From NCBI GenBank assembly GCA_951799405.1, contig OX637351.1:7782251-7846250 (forward strand): 64,000 nt of DNA, written 5' to 3'. Shown here in pieces: positions 22,226 to 32,956 of the stretch (within the stretch, counting starts at the first letter, position 1; each line of letters opens with the position of its first letter). Under the pieces are notes generated by a model, which saw only the letters and a list, made by a program, of their open reading frames with translations, had not been told where the DNA came from and searched no databases. The position numbers were made by a program, and so were the translations under genes. This stretch comes from Agapetus fuscipes. Taxonomy: Eukaryota > Arthropoda > Insecta > Trichoptera > Glossosomatidae.

Positions 22226-22729
22226 ATGACCGAGATAAAACATCGGTCGCCTTTTTCATTCCATACGGGTTGTAGTACTGGTTCTATGACTCTGGTTGGG
22301 TGATTTGTGTTTTTTGTTGTTCTTATATTGCAAGCCCACATGCGGCATGTTTAATTGCCAACTTATACGTGTCTGCTTGTGAAAATGCATATAACCTTTG
22401 CAACTTAGATTAGATTAATGCAGTCGCGTGGTAAGGACCGGTGCGACTAAGCCAGCGCATGCAACTGTCGGTACATTCTTAATACGGAGGAGGCGGCTTG
22501 TGATGCCGCCCATGCACAGTAGAACCTGGGACACGAGGAGCGATAACTTGCAGCCAGGTGTGCGGGCTTGCGTGGTGGAGTTGGGCGACAAACATTTCAT
22601 GAGGCTCATTGCGAAATTTCATTGCAGTTTGTGTGTGTGTGTTAGTATGTTTTGTGTGTCAGTGGTGAATTGTCGATATCCCCTGTTCCCAGTGGCTTCT
22701 CCATGGAAAAAGTAATTTCATGGAGTGGC

Positions 22730-23170
22730 TGTGAATGTGATTCAGTTCCAATCGGAATGATGCGCCGTCTTTGATGACATATTGCATTGTTGATAGTGCT
22801 GTCTCGCTCACGACATATGAAATGTTTTTTTCAATCTACGAGTATTTACATATCACCATGGAAACCCGTGAAATCACCATGGCGACGGTATTTGTTACTA
22901 GTGTTTTGTTTGCATTGTTGAAAGCATGGATGTATATTCAATGGAGGAGCTATGAATGTGATTTAGTACCAATCGACATGATGCAACATCTTTGACAACA
23001 TACATTGTTGATAGCGCTGTCTCGCTCACGACATATGAAATGTTTTTGTCATTTTCTATGTAGGCTACGTGTCTCTACTCCGTTTTCAATCAATGTACAT
23101 ATCACCACGGAAACCCATGAAATCGCCATGGCAACGGTATTTGTTACCAGTGTTGTTGAAAGTATGAAAA
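22730..23170 (+). repeat. 218-bp tandem duplication
   Basis: GCTGTCTCGCTCACGACATA at 22798 and again at 23016; whole units (GAATGTGATTCAGTTCCAAT ... GGTATTTGTTACTAGTGTT) align at that period with about 85 percent identity by eye. Confidence 0.7.
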
Positions 23171-23276
23171 TATCTGATCATTTCCGAATTCAAAAATGTT
23201 CCGACCTCATTGTGTAGAAAAAACCGGAGACAAACTGGACAGAATTCGATCTATGTGAAAAGGCTTTTAAGATTTT

Positions 23277-23470
23277 GACCGGTCCGTAGTCTAGTGGTCA
23301 ACGCATTGGACTCGGATGGTAAAAGGGTCTGATTTTTTATGGAGCGCAAAAACTATCAACTATTGAGATACGCTGGGATGAAAAAAATATCAGAAACTGG
23401 GTCTTGCTTAGGAATTGGTGCTTTCTACGGACAGCCAAGCACATTGAGGGCTCTTAAGGTGTGTAACATT
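23277..23470 (+). repeat. SINE-C, sense, decayed
   Basis: GACCGGTCCGTAGTCTAGTG, ACTGGGTCTTGCTTAGGAAT and GAGGGCTCTTAAGGTGTG. Box B lost. Confidence 0.55.
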
Positions 23471-23524
23471 ATTTGTACAATGATAGAATGTAATAAAAAA
23501 TAATGACTCTTCGCCACTGATGCC

Positions 23525-23563
23525 AGTGTGCGCGCGTATGTGTGTGTATGTGTGTGTGTGTTG
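23525..23563. repeat. (TG)n microsatellite
   Basis: Mostly TG/TA dinucleotides, TATGTGTGTGTATGTGTGTG. Confidence 0.8.
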
Positions 23564-23702
23564 GATTCAAAGAGGAAGGCCAAAGGAATTAACGCTTGGA
23601 TCAAAGCGCAAGGATTTTATAGCAAATCCAATACATCTCGCATTTAATGGTGAGATTAACGGCTATACAAGCTGCAGCGACTTATAAACATGAAATTTCG
23701 CA

Positions 23703-23935
23703 AGAAATTGCTCAGCTGGTAGAGTGCTTGCATTCCATGCCGACAGCAAGGGTTCGCATCACACGAGGGTGTCAGAAATGATTTCCCGTTTAGGTGTTTA
23801 TTTCAAATCCGAAATAAAATACTGGCAAGAGTGTACTCAGCCTTCACAAGAAATAAGAACCAGCCCACTGCAACTGAAGTGGTTGGTGTAATTCTGGTCC
23901 CTTACCTCTAAAAGTAAATAGGTTCCACTCGCAAC
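23703..23935 (+). repeat. SINE-B, sense
   Basis: TTGCTCAGCTGGTAGAGTGC then AAGGGTTCGCATCACACGAG and GTGTCAGAAATGATTTCCCG, ending near GGTTCCACTCGC. Confidence 0.65.
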
Positions 23936-24169
23936 GTACACTGTATTTGTAACTTAGTTACAATTTGTAAAGTTTCCTTAATGTATTTTTAAAGATGTAT
24001 TGACATTTTAGGCTCATAAGTCATATTTAATACAAGTAGCTACTTTTAAGTTCGCACTTACACATGCTACATGTGTGCATACAAAATAAACCAAACCTCA
24101 CATGAACATAAACTTTGTATCTCCTGCCGCCTTTCCCTTAAACCCAACCTTTTTGGTCAGAGGTTGGTA

Positions 24170-24440
24170 CAACAGAGAGAGAGCTTACATACGAAATGAC
24201 AGACGACGCAAAAACGTCTTCTGTCTCTTTTTACTTCTGATGGCTATTGGAGCTTTCTTTTCAATTTGACAAAGTGTCAGGCTAAATTCGGACTGCACAG
24301 TAAATCTAGTCGACAAATGCAAATTGCAAGTCAAGTGCGCATGCTCGCTGTGTACAATGTGTGTTTGTCATTTTATTATGTATAGTTTATCACTAAGCAT
24401 AAAAAATGTTATAATAATTATGAGTAGTGTCACGTAGACC
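24170..24440. other. Unassigned stretch
   Basis: Between a diverged R3T (24005-24150) and the CR1/L2-like relic. Nothing recognised. Confidence 0.35.
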
Positions 24441-24539
24441 TGGCCATCCGGTCTGTAAAGTCGATGGGCCCCTATGTGCTGTATGGGACAGTGATGGTGA
24501 ACCTTGCCGGGCCAGGAAATAAGTATATTTTGCACTTGT

Positions 24540-24990
24540 ACGCTAGCCAAACTAACAAGCAGATGAACAGGCTCCAATCTGTGATGAACTCGACAACACG
24601 ACTGATTTTTGGAACATTAAAGTATGTACTCCCATACCACGCTTAGGTTCTCAGAATGAGTGTGGTATAGACATGGTAAAAGACATCCTAGATGGACACT
24701 GAACAGGCAACAGAATACCTTAGAGAACTATGTCAGATACAGCAAGCTACAAGCACCAGGACTCTAAGGTCGGCTGATGTAGGCTCTGCAAGGCTGAGCT
24801 TGCCCCTCAGGGCAACCTCAACCAACTTTGGTGATCTGGCATTTTCGGTTTCGGAGACGGTTGAGATTAAGGAGGAAAGAGACAGGGCAAACTTCAGGAG
24901 GAAGCTGAAGATGCACCTGTTTGAAAAGTCATACCCAGGAATACCTTGTGATTAAACTTTAATGAAAACGGCGCTTTAAAGAAATAAACC
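24540..24990 (+). pseudogene. CR1/L2-like LINE relic
   Basis: RLQSVMNSTTRLIFGTLKY matches the LQxxxNxxxR motif, and after a gap 24692-24954 reads ATSTRTLRSADVGSARLSLP ... FRRKLKMHLFEKSYPGIPCD stop. The 3' end AAACGGCGCTTTAAAGAAAT follows and recurs at 9040 and 31550. Frameshifted. Confidence 0.65.
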
Positions 24991-25754
24991 AAATACATAT
25001 TATACATATTACTATGTGCGGAAAACATTGACACGCCCCTTGACCTTGTGTCTCACAAGCTCACCAAATAGAGCTCTCCTATTGGTCGACATCCGCCAAA
25101 TAACAACATCTGACAGATCGCTTGGGAAATATTAGAGACCTTTGGTGATCAGTCTTTGGAAGGTATATACATTTTTCAACCTAGCTGTAACATTGTCGCA
25201 ATTCCATCAAGGTTGGTTTTTCCTTGCTTTTCGGTTGCAAGACGTATGTCCGTTTGAGATTTAGGTTTTTATGTTGTTGTTTCATGTGCAAGCGCGAACT
25301 TGTACGTGTCGGCTTGTGAAAATGCATTTAATGTGAATCCCCAATGTTACATATCTTTGCAACATAGATCAGATTAGATAAAGTTTTGTGTCTGAGATGG
25401 GCATGTCAGGTTATATTGTCGGGAGTTGTTCCTTGTAATCGTTGATTATAACTGCTGTACCCATGCACAGCGCTGCTGATAGAGTTAGCGCTAGCCTGGC
25501 AATGAGCACACTCCGCATGTGTTGTGTGTAATTCAATAGTTCTGCAGATAAAGAGGACGCTGGCACACTGAATGTCTGTTACTGTATAATGCATACCCAC
25601 CAATGGTGAAAGCCAAATTCAAATAAGCCTGCACCAAAACAATCATTACGTAATGGGCTAGAAAAGGATGACTCGTAAAAAAAAACTCTGAAGGAAGAAT
25701 CGCCGAAAATATCAAAGACTAACAAGACACCAGAGCGTTGCTTTCCTGAATCTA

Positions 25755-25815
25755 TAACCGAGGTTTACCGTAGCTGGGCTGGAAGTCTCATCACCACGGT
25801 AATTCTTACCTACCG
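25755..25815. mobile_element. MITE-E half copy
   Basis: GCTGGAAGTCTCATCACCAC to CTTACCTACCGAATA, then cut by the tail of a SINE-C. Confidence 0.55.
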
Positions 25816-26110
25816 AATAATATTAGGATGATTTATTTGGTGAGCGCTGTTTTTGTGTGTATCACACCTCAAGAGCGCTCTACGAGCTTGGCCGTCGCTG
25901 TAGAAAGTAAACATTCTCAAGCAGGGCCCAATTGTTGTAAGGCTACATGGACCTTCAGTGACCGGTCTTTGGTAAAGGTGTATGAATTTTTCACCCAGCG
26001 AAGAGCGTATTTGAAAATATAAATGTTTTTTTTGTTTTTGCTCCGCCGGGATTCGAGCCCCCAACCTTCCATGTACGAGTCAGAAGTGTTTACCACTAGA
26101 CTACGGACCG
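25816..26110 (-). repeat. SINE-C, antisense, full length
   Basis: Tail AATATTAGGATGATTTATTT through GCTCCGCCGGGATTCGAGCC to ACTAGACTACGGACCG. It cuts a MITE-E. Confidence 0.72.
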
Positions 26111-26130
26111 TTCAATACAAACATCAAACA

Positions 26131-26310
26131 TAGTGTTATGAACTCGGAGTACCTACGTGCGCCTGTGCATGCAGACATAGTGTGAAGAACTAGGAAATCA
26201 AAGACCTACGCGCACATATACATGTATGATAGTGTAGGTAGACCATGTTTACAGATTCAGAAGCTAGCCGTAGCGTGGACCACGGCAACACATTCCGGAA
26301 AGCAACTCTC
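26131..26310 (+). mobile_element. LTR family, 5' fragment
   Basis: TGTTATGAACTCGGAGTACC then TACGTGCGCCTGTGCATG; later part diverges near 26310. Confidence 0.5.
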
Positions 26311-26761
26311 CTGTGCTAACCGCCGCAAGAAGTTACATTGCATGTGTGGCTCAGTTGCGTTTGCGTTAAATTGAATATGTGCGCTATAAAATACGCACAA
26401 GCAAGAGAAATTATAAATCTGTGAACACAGCCAACAGGGGATAAAAAAAAAATCTCGAATGTTTACTCGTACATGTACAAAAAAATGTATCAGAAACGGT
26501 GTGTTTACGTGAAGTGCACGCGGTGTTGGGGTTAAAAATAGAAGTGCGGGCCGGATGCGGAGCTCAAGGGGTTAAGACGCTGGAACTGTATCAAACTGGG
26601 TGAAAAAAACACACATATATACTCCTGCCAAACATCTAATCTAAGTTGCAAAGATATGTAACGTTGGAGATTCACATTGTATGCATTTTCACGAGCAGAC
26701 ACGTATAAGTTAACGCTTGCGCATGTAGACTAACAACATAATTACACAAAACTCAAATAAA

Positions 26762-27127
26762 CGGTCCGTAGTCCATTGGTTTCTGATTCGTTAATGGAAG
26801 GTTGTGGGTTCGAATCCCGGCGGAGCATAAACAATATACCACTTATACATTCAAATTTGCTCTTTGATGGGTAAAAATTTCATAAAAATATACCAATATA
26901 CCGATCATTAAAAGGTCCCTGCAGCTTTACAGCAATTGGGTCTTGCTTGAGAATTAGCGCTTTGTAGCGGCGACCAAGCTCGTTGGAAGTCCGGTCGATA
27001 GCGCAGTTGGCAGAATGCTTGCATTCCATGCCGAGAGCAAGGGTTCGAATCCTACCGAGGGTGTCAGAAATGATTTCCCGTTTCGGTGTTTATTTCCAAA
27101 CCCAAAAATAAATTACCGGCAAGGTTA
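26762..27127 (+). repeat. SINE-C followed by SINE-B, same strand
   Basis: SINE-C 26762-26985 (GGTCCGTAGTCCATTGGTTT, GGTTCGAATCCCGGCGGAGC), then SINE-B head 26990-27127 (CCGGTCGATAGCGCAGTTGG, GGGTTCGAATCCTACCGAGG). Same order as at 21725-22225 and 9935-10545 read on the other strand. Confidence 0.65.
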
Positions 27128-27790
27128 TCGTTGTTATGGCCGAGCGTTTAAGAGGCTGTAGTTTCTAGCGTATTTGGCATGTGGAAAGAATGGGATATAC
27201 CAGTGTTTTTCAACCTTTTTCATGACACGACCCCCCTAGTATCAAAAAATATTTCGCGACCCCCCAACCCTTTTTTTAATATATTTAATTTAATTCAATA
27301 ATTTTAACTCTTATCGACTTTTTATTTAAGTCTCACAAATTATATGCTATATAAAAAAACCGAAGTTTTTTTGACCTCTCGCGACCCCCCTACAGAGGCT
27401 CCGCGACCCCCCGGGGGGTCGCGACCCACAGGTTGAAAAACACTGGGATATACAAAGTGAGCGTAAAAGAAGAAAATGCATGAAAAAGGTGATGGATATT
27501 CGAATGAATTGAAAGAGGATGTAAGGATAGGAAAAAATGGAGGCAGCTCTGCAGACGCTCTGGCCACCCCTAGCGGAATGGCGACAGAGTTACAGTTACA
27601 ACGCTGGTTCGATCCCGCCTGGGTCATTTGACCATATCATTGATCCTGGTTCAATAGATGTTATTGGGTTATTATTAATTAATAATTACATTTAAGTATA
27701 CACTAATGAAATATCAATCGATGATAATATCTACTTGTTTCTGGCCAGGCACATGGACAGGTTGATGAATTGCATTCCTCTTCACAAATT
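27128..27790 (+). repeat. SINE-D split by RTE tail and hAT MITE
   Basis: SINE-D head 27128-27178 (GTTATGGCCGAGCG), RTE tail 27179-27200 and 27454-27600 holding the hAT MITE 27201-27445, then SINE-D box B and body 27601-27790 (GGTTCGATCCCGCC, GGTTGATGAATTGCATTCC). Three insertion layers. Confidence 0.7.
27201..27445. mobile_element. hAT MITE with exact 8-bp TSD
   Basis: Ends CAGTGTTTTTCAACC and GGTTGAAAAACACTG, flanked by GGATATAC on both sides (27193-27200, 27446-27453). The duplication restores the RTE coding motif GGGATATACAAAGTGAGCG when removed. Interior has many GCGACCCCCC runs. Confidence 0.88.
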
Positions 27791-27807
27791 TATTGAAAAA
27801 AAGCTAA

Positions 27808-28120
27808 CTCAGCCTTCACAAGAAATAGTACCAGCCCCCTCGGAAGCTGATAAACCCCCACTTCAACTGAAATGGTCGGCATAAGGCAGGCCACCTTACC
27901 TGTAACAATATATAGCTTCCACTCGCCACATGCGACACTTTAATGTATCCTGCCGCCGTTCCATAACGGGTGGTCCACTTTTTTCTGTCCTTGCATACTT
28001 CATCACTTTTTTTATACATACCTATCCTTCTCTTATTCTCACTCTGCAGCTTACATTCTTTCGTAATCTCACCCTTGGGGGTAATGTGGCAAGAAGTTTC
28101 ACTGTATGTGTAGCTTAGAC
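27808..28120 (+). repeat. SINE-B split by antisense RTE fragment
   Basis: SINE-B body 27808-27936, RTE second-subfamily tail on the minus strand 27938-28073 (TATCCTGCCGCCGTTCCATA), then SINE-B tail 28074-28120 (GGCAAGAAGTTTCACTGTAT). Confidence 0.6.
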
Positions 28121-28537
28121 CTTGTTTGTAAGGGCAGAGATGTGCCTGAATGTGGCCAGGCGTTGTTGTATTTCGCAAGAGGCGCTACCAGGAACATGGG
28201 AGAGCGGACGCGTACGAGTAAAGATGTAGAGGAGAGCTAAAAATACTGCAGGAATTCCATGCTGGATACAGCTGCTGTTGCTGCTACTATAGATATGCGA
28301 GAACATACATGTTCAGTTAGACAGTGTTGCTTTTGGAAGGTGTGGGCAACATTAGAGGAAACGAGAGATACTTCAAATAAAAAATAAAAATCAGCCGAAG
28401 TTCGACCGAAATTCGGTTCGGTAAAAAAACGATAACAAAGTTACACATTATATTTTTAGAAGAATACTAAGTTCATTGCATTTTTGTTTCAGTCTGATAA
28501 AGGAAAAGAAGATTTTTTTTTATCAAATCGAATGTTC

Positions 28538-28787
28538 CTTGACTTATAGGTTGGTATGCGGCTGACCACCCATGCTGTAAAAATGGTTCACTTTGCCAAT
28601 GTCACCCCTGTTTCAGGGAAGGACGGCAAGAGTTGCAGGGTGTATGTCCATTTGAGATTTGGTTTTTATGTTGTACGTCCACATGAGGCATGTGCAAGCG
28701 CGAACTTGTACATATCTGGTTGTGAGAATGCATGTAATGTGAATCTCCAATGTAACATATATTTGCAACTTAGATTAGATTAGATTA
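28538..28787 (+). repeat. R3T, sense, free-standing with 8-bp TSD
   Basis: Begins exactly CTTGACTTATAGGTTGGTAT and ends (TTAGA)n. Flanked by GAATGTTC on both sides (28530-28537, 28788-28795). No RTE coding sequence adjoins it, so this module was inserted by itself. Confidence 0.78.
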
Positions 28788-28974
28788 GAATGTTCACTTG
28801 TTCCTTCTAAAATAAATGACCATGACTGATTATATAATGGCCTTATTTTTATTTTACGGTTATAAAATATACTATGACATGGCATTGAACCGAAGTTCGG
28901 TTCAAGCTGCCAAAATTCGGTTCAACCGAATGTAAAACGAATTTCGGCCCATCCCTTATAATAATTTATTTGGC

Positions 28975-29105
28975 GAGCGTGTTTTCGTATGAATCACAAC
29001 TTATGAGCCCACTGCAAACTTGTTTGTCGCTACCAAGTACTAATTCTCAAGCAAGACACATTTTCTGTAAGGCTGGATGAATCTTTGGTGACCGGTCTGC
29101 TTTCT
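28975..29105 (-). repeat. SINE-C tail and body, antisense
   Basis: ATTTATTTGGCGAGCGTGTT to TGGTGACCGGTCTGC; head missing. Confidence 0.55.
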
Positions 29106-29566
29106 TAAAGGTAAGCGGCTGACCACCCGGCTGACTACCCAATTGGCGAAATTGGGTTTTTTTTTCCCGCAACGATTACAAAAATACTACAACTGGCTCT
29201 CCACAATATTACATTGGACAACCCTGGTTTAGAGCATCTGAGGTTGGATAAATTTAGACACATAACTTCCAAGTAAAGGAGGATGGGTGTATGGGTTAAA
29301 AAGGAGCAGTGGGGCATGGGTACATCCTATGTACTTATGTATGTGGAAAATTCCAAAACGAATTATACGGTCACAAAGGCAAGTTCTCAATAAGGTGGGT
29401 ACTTTGAGTCTTTCGCGACGTTACAACTCAATAAAAAAAAATCGCAAATGATTAACGCTACGGACTCGTATTCGGAAGGTCATTAGGTCGAAGTACACGA
29501 ACACCTTCTCTCAGGGTCAGTCTCCCCTCCACTGACCCACGCCCTGTATATCCATCCCATCCGGGG

Positions 29567-29749
29567 ATGTGTCACAGGACTCGCATGCAAAAGTTATGTG
29601 AGATGCGAGTGGCAGAAGGCCCTTCCGTGAAGCTACACTTTCCCAAGTGCTTACACAAAGCAAAGAAGGCTCAGAAATCACTGAAAGATTATAGCCGTGA
29701 GGGTTTAGGGTTCGATGATTTTAAATTTACAAACAAAAATGCAAAGTGA
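29567..29749 (+). other. Small protein-like frame
   Basis: 60 codons ending KDYSREGLGFDDFKFTNKNAK (last 21 split: KDYSREGLGF DDFKFTNKNA K). Lys-rich, ends at a stop just before a short retroelement copy. Could be the 3' end of an old retrotransposon or a retrocopy. Unrecognised. Confidence 0.2.
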
Positions 29750-29772
29750 TTCTGAGCATCTTAACATATAAC

Positions 29773-29900
29773 TTAACCTCTGAGAAGATCGAAGCGCCTG
29801 GCTAACCGTTGATAATGCCCATCGAAGCCTATGGGCGAAACTGTTTGGAATATAACCAACCAGACCACGGCTACACAGCCCGGAAAAAAGTTATGACGCC
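29773..29900 (+). mobile_element. Second copy of the 167-bp short element
   Basis: GGCTAACCGTTGATAATGCC, CTATGGGCGAAACTGTTTGG and ACCAGACCACGGCTACACAG match 34080-34170. Stem GCCCAT/ATGGGC is conserved, loop differs. Confidence 0.6.
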
Positions 29901-30275
29901 GGGCGTTTTTTTTAATGTAAAAAAGCAACGAATATCTTGATGTTTATATCATATCTTAGCAGCTTAGATTTAGATTAAGATTAGATATATATTCATAGTT
30001 TCAATCCTGTAAATTTAGCGGTTTGGTCTTCCTAAAAAAAAATCCCAAAGAAATCCTTTAGAGAAGGAATGCCATACAGTCTGAAGTGGCTATAAGTGGC
30101 TAGATTACGACGATGGAGTTATGGCAGACGTGGCATCGCTCTACGGAGCTGATATCTGTCGGGGCTTCATTGTTCACCAGTTAATTCAATTGGACTAATT
30201 GACTGTAGACGCAACGAAGTGGGGTCACAAAAATAAGCTACTAACATACTGGAAGTATGGCATACGCTATATGTC

Positions 30276-30356
30276 GCTGGGATGGTCAAAAGGACAAGGC
30301 GTTGGCTCTCGAATTTTCGTTATTGACACTACCGCCGGTTCAAACCCCGCCAGCGC
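30276..30356 (+). tRNA. tRNA-Ser-like pseudogene or SINE head
   Basis: GCTGG and CCAGC close an 80-nt cloverleaf-like unit: D arm GATGGTCAAAAGGACAAGGC, anticodon-arm region GTTGGCTCTCGAAT (CGA-like), box B CCGGTTCAAACCCCG. Box A differs from TGGCNNAG. No SINE body is seen after it. Probably not functional. Confidence 0.35.
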
Positions 30357-30388
30357 CGTATCCTATCGACAATTACGAAATTCAAAAA

Positions 30389-30527
30389 CGGTAATTCTTA
30401 CCTCGATAATATTTGTATGAAGACTAATAAGCTGTTCACTTGCGGCCATCTTGGGTTGACAGGTCTTCATACAAATATTACCGATATTCGGTAGGTAAGC
30501 ATTACCGTGGTGATGAGACTTCCAGCC
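30389..30527. mobile_element. MITE-E foldback
   Basis: Arms CGGTAATTCTTACCTCGATA and its counterpart near 30495; right end GAGACTTCCAGCCCTGG. Left arm lacks its outer 25 bp. Joined to a SINE-D tail. Confidence 0.65.
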
Positions 30528-30723
30528 CTGGTTCAACAGATGTCATTGGGTAGTTATTAATTAATAATTCAATAAAAATATGAAATAAATCTTAATAATG
30601 AATTATTCATTGATAATGTTAGTACCTGTTTCTGGCCAGGCATAATAGTATTACGAATCTGTGATTGTGTATCTGTGTGTTTTTACTTGTGTAAGTGTGT
30701 CTGCGTCTCTAGATGTAGGTTAG

Positions 30724-30995
30724 TTTGACCAGTCCGTAGGCTAGTGGTTAACACTTCTGACTCGTAAATGGAAGGTTGTGGGTTCGAACCCCGGCGGAGC
30801 ACAAACAAATATACCATTTATATTTTCAAATTTGCCCTCCGCTGGGTGAACAATTCGTATATCTTTACCAAAGACCGGTCATTGAAGGTCCATCGAGCCT
30901 TACAGCTACTGGGTCTTGCTTCAGAATTGGCGCTTTCTACAGCGACGACCAAGCTCGCAGAGGGCTCTTGAGGTTTGATACACACAAAAACAGAT
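30724..30995 (+). repeat. SINE-C, sense, full length
   Basis: ACCAGTCCGTAGGCTAGTGG, TGTGGGTTCGAACCCCGGCG, CTACTGGGTCTTGCTTCAGA, then GAGGTTTGATACACACAAAA. Confidence 0.72.
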
Positions 30996-31051
30996 CTTTC
31001 TTATTGACGCAGTATCGAAGGTGAAAATTCCTGTGATGAACAATTACTTAC

Positions 31052-31104
31052 TGTCGTGATGACAAGCTGTTTAGAGGATTGGCGATATTGATGAAGATAC
31101 ATAC
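31052..31104 (-). CDS. Candidate 53-nt exon continuing the Ser-rich gene
   Basis: On the minus strand a strong acceptor (TTTTTCTTTGTTTTCAG) and a near-perfect donor (ACA|GTAAGT) bound 53 nt. The preceding firm exon ends in phase 0, and this one is open from phase 0 (17 codons, VCIFINIANPLNSLSSR, then two bases). It sits in a non-repeat gap between a SINE-C and a SINE-B copy. The hydrophobic start is unlike the rest of the protein, so it could be an alternative exon, an exon of another gene, or chance. Confidence 0.35.
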
Positions 31105-31147
31105 CTGAAAACAAAGAAAAATATAAATTAGACAACAATTAATTAAT

Positions 31148-31350
31148 GAGACTTCTTACCCCATTGTCCTAGAAGGAGTCGCATGTGGCGTTTGGAACCT
31201 ATTTATCCTCAGAGGTAAAGTATCTGGCATTGCGCCAAACACTTCACTTGAGTGGAATTTTCCCAGCTCACGAAGGGGCTGGTTCTCATTTCTTGTGAAG
31301 GGGGAATAAGCCTTGCTGATTATTTTTATTTGAGTTAGAAATAAACACAA
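31148..31350 (-). repeat. SINE-B body, antisense
   Basis: GAGTCGCATGTGGCGTTTGG to AGTTAGAAATAAACAC; head missing. Starts about 45 bp from the candidate exon's acceptor. Confidence 0.55.
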
Positions 31351-31389
31351 AAATATAAAAACTGAAACTATTTGATCATATATATCGCT

Positions 31390-31580
31390 CTTAAGTTCTG
31401 AATGCGGTTCTACAAGAGTTGAGACAATGTTTGGAGAGTGCATTTGCAGTTGCTGTTCCACTGGCCTGGAACCACCTGCCTCATCAAATGCACTGAAGAC
31501 AAGCAAATTTCTGGCATCATTTGCACCAGCGCCCTTGGAGTGACTACATCACGAAACGGCGCTATAAAGAAATCATCAAC
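31390..31580 (+). pseudogene. CR1/L2-like LINE 3' end
   Basis: Plus strand SAFAVAVPLAWNHLPHQMH then stop, the GPLxWNxLP motif. The 3' UTR TGAAGACAAGCAAATTTCTG to AAACGGCGCTATAAAGAAAT is shared with 8965-9066. Confidence 0.6.
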
Positions 31581-31611
31581 CCCTTCTTCCTCGTCGAAGA
31601 TTAAAATTTGA

Positions 31612-31972
31612 TGAGATGTTGCTCTTACTGTATCCTACCACCGTTCCAAAAGGGGTGGCCGGTAACTCCGCAGATGCGTCTTCACTTTTTTCTGTCCTTG
31701 CATACCTCTTTTTCTCTTCAACATTCATCACTTTCTTCATACATGCTCTTCACTTATTCTCACTCTGCAGGTTCCATTCTTTCTCAATCTCAACTATTTG
31801 GTATATCCATTCCTTCCACGGTATTCCCCTTCCGCGCTTTCCTCTGACATTTCCTTTGTACACTTTCTTCGTTAGTCGTTCATCATCCATTCTTTCAAGA
31901 TGTCCGAACCACCTCATTGTGCTTTTTTGTACATTTATTCTTAAATTCTCTTTTATACCACACTCGTTCATA
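31612..31972 (-). pseudogene. RTE LINE RT C-terminus (antisense copy)
   Basis: Minus strand: MRWFGHLERMDDERLTKKVY, KRGRGIPWKEWIYQIVEIEK, EWNLQSENK and onward into the RTE second-subfamily end near 31620. Broken by frameshifts at the 3' part. Confidence 0.68.
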
Positions 31973-31984
31973 CCAAAGTAGTAC

Positions 31985-32217
31985 CTGTACCCGGAGTACG
32001 AGTTGCAAAACTTGAGTAAAGTAAAGTATTAAAGAGTGGTTTTCCCCAAAATCTGCAGTTTTTGTTTTTTTGAACTTGATTTTCTTCATCACTGTAACTC
32101 TTTTGCTAAGACCATAAAGTGTAAGAAACAAAAACGACATAATTTAGGGAAAATCACTCTGTAATACTTTCCGTAAACTTTACTTTACTCAAGTTTTTCA
32201 ACTCGTATTAAGGGTAC
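31985..32217. mobile_element. Composite foldback with MITE-1 ends at its core
   Basis: Outer arms (GAGTTGCAAAACTTGAGTAA near 32000 and its near complement ACTCAAGTTTTTCAACTC near 32195) begin and end with GTACCC/GGGTAC. The core 32053-32152 carries both MITE-1 termini. Confidence 0.55.
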
Positions 32218-32219
32218 TG

Positions 32220-32560
32220 TACTAAGATCCCTTGTTGTGGTATTTTTTCCTACGAGGCCTAAATAATCAATTTAAAATATTTTTGGTGCGGCACATTCCA
32301 GAACGAATTCCGACCCATTTATCTGCGTCCCTTTCACAACCATTTCGTTCACCGTATGCCCCATCTCTTTCACGTCATTCATCCCTAACGTAGTAGGTAC
32401 TGTTCCACGGTTGGTATTTATTTGACCGAAATACTATCGTCATTTTTTTAGGATTTTTGTGCGGGAGACCCCCAAATGAACCCAACACATGAATTAACAG
32501 TCAAAATTGGGACGTCCCACGGTTGCGTTACAAGGGAAAAGGCAAACAAATATTTTGTTA
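32220..32560. other. Unassigned stretch with short frame
   Basis: About 32276-32386 minus reads MNDVKEMGHTVNEMVVKGTQ then INGSEFVLECAAPKIF stop. It has a coding look but no recognised family. Confidence 0.25.
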
Positions 32561-32717
32561 TTGGCGCTTGATCTGTAATGCTGGCAGTTATGGCGAAGAC
32601 TTTCATTAGGCTGAATTTTCATTTTTTATTGAATATGTTTTGTAGATTTTAATTACTTATATTCATTAGTGATTGCTTGTTTTATATATTTAACTGTAAT
32701 TAATTGTTCGTATTCTT

Positions 32718-32956
32718 AGACTTATAGGTTGGTATGAGACTGACCACCCATACTGTAAAAAATGGTTCACTTTCCCAATGTCACCCCTGGTCCAGGGAAG
32801 GTCGGCAAAAGTTGCTGGGTTTATGTTGATTTGTGATTTGGATTTTAATTTGTAAGTACACATTCAGCATGTGTTAGCGCGAACTTATGCGTGTCTGCTT
32901 GTGGGAATACATTTAAAGTAAATCTTAAATACAATATCGTTGCAACTTAGATTATA
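32718..32956 (+). repeat. R3T, sense, with LINE UTR upstream
   Basis: TTAGACTTATAGGTTGGTAT to GCAACTTAGATTATAG. Upstream 32565-32717 has a RTE tail piece (GCTTGATCTGTAATGC) and UTR. Confidence 0.62.

Noticed and set aside
28380..28964. hAT-like element rich in TTCGGTTC motifs
   Set aside because: The right end CGGCCCATCCCT looks like a transposon end, but no matching left end or TSD was found, so it is not called as an element.
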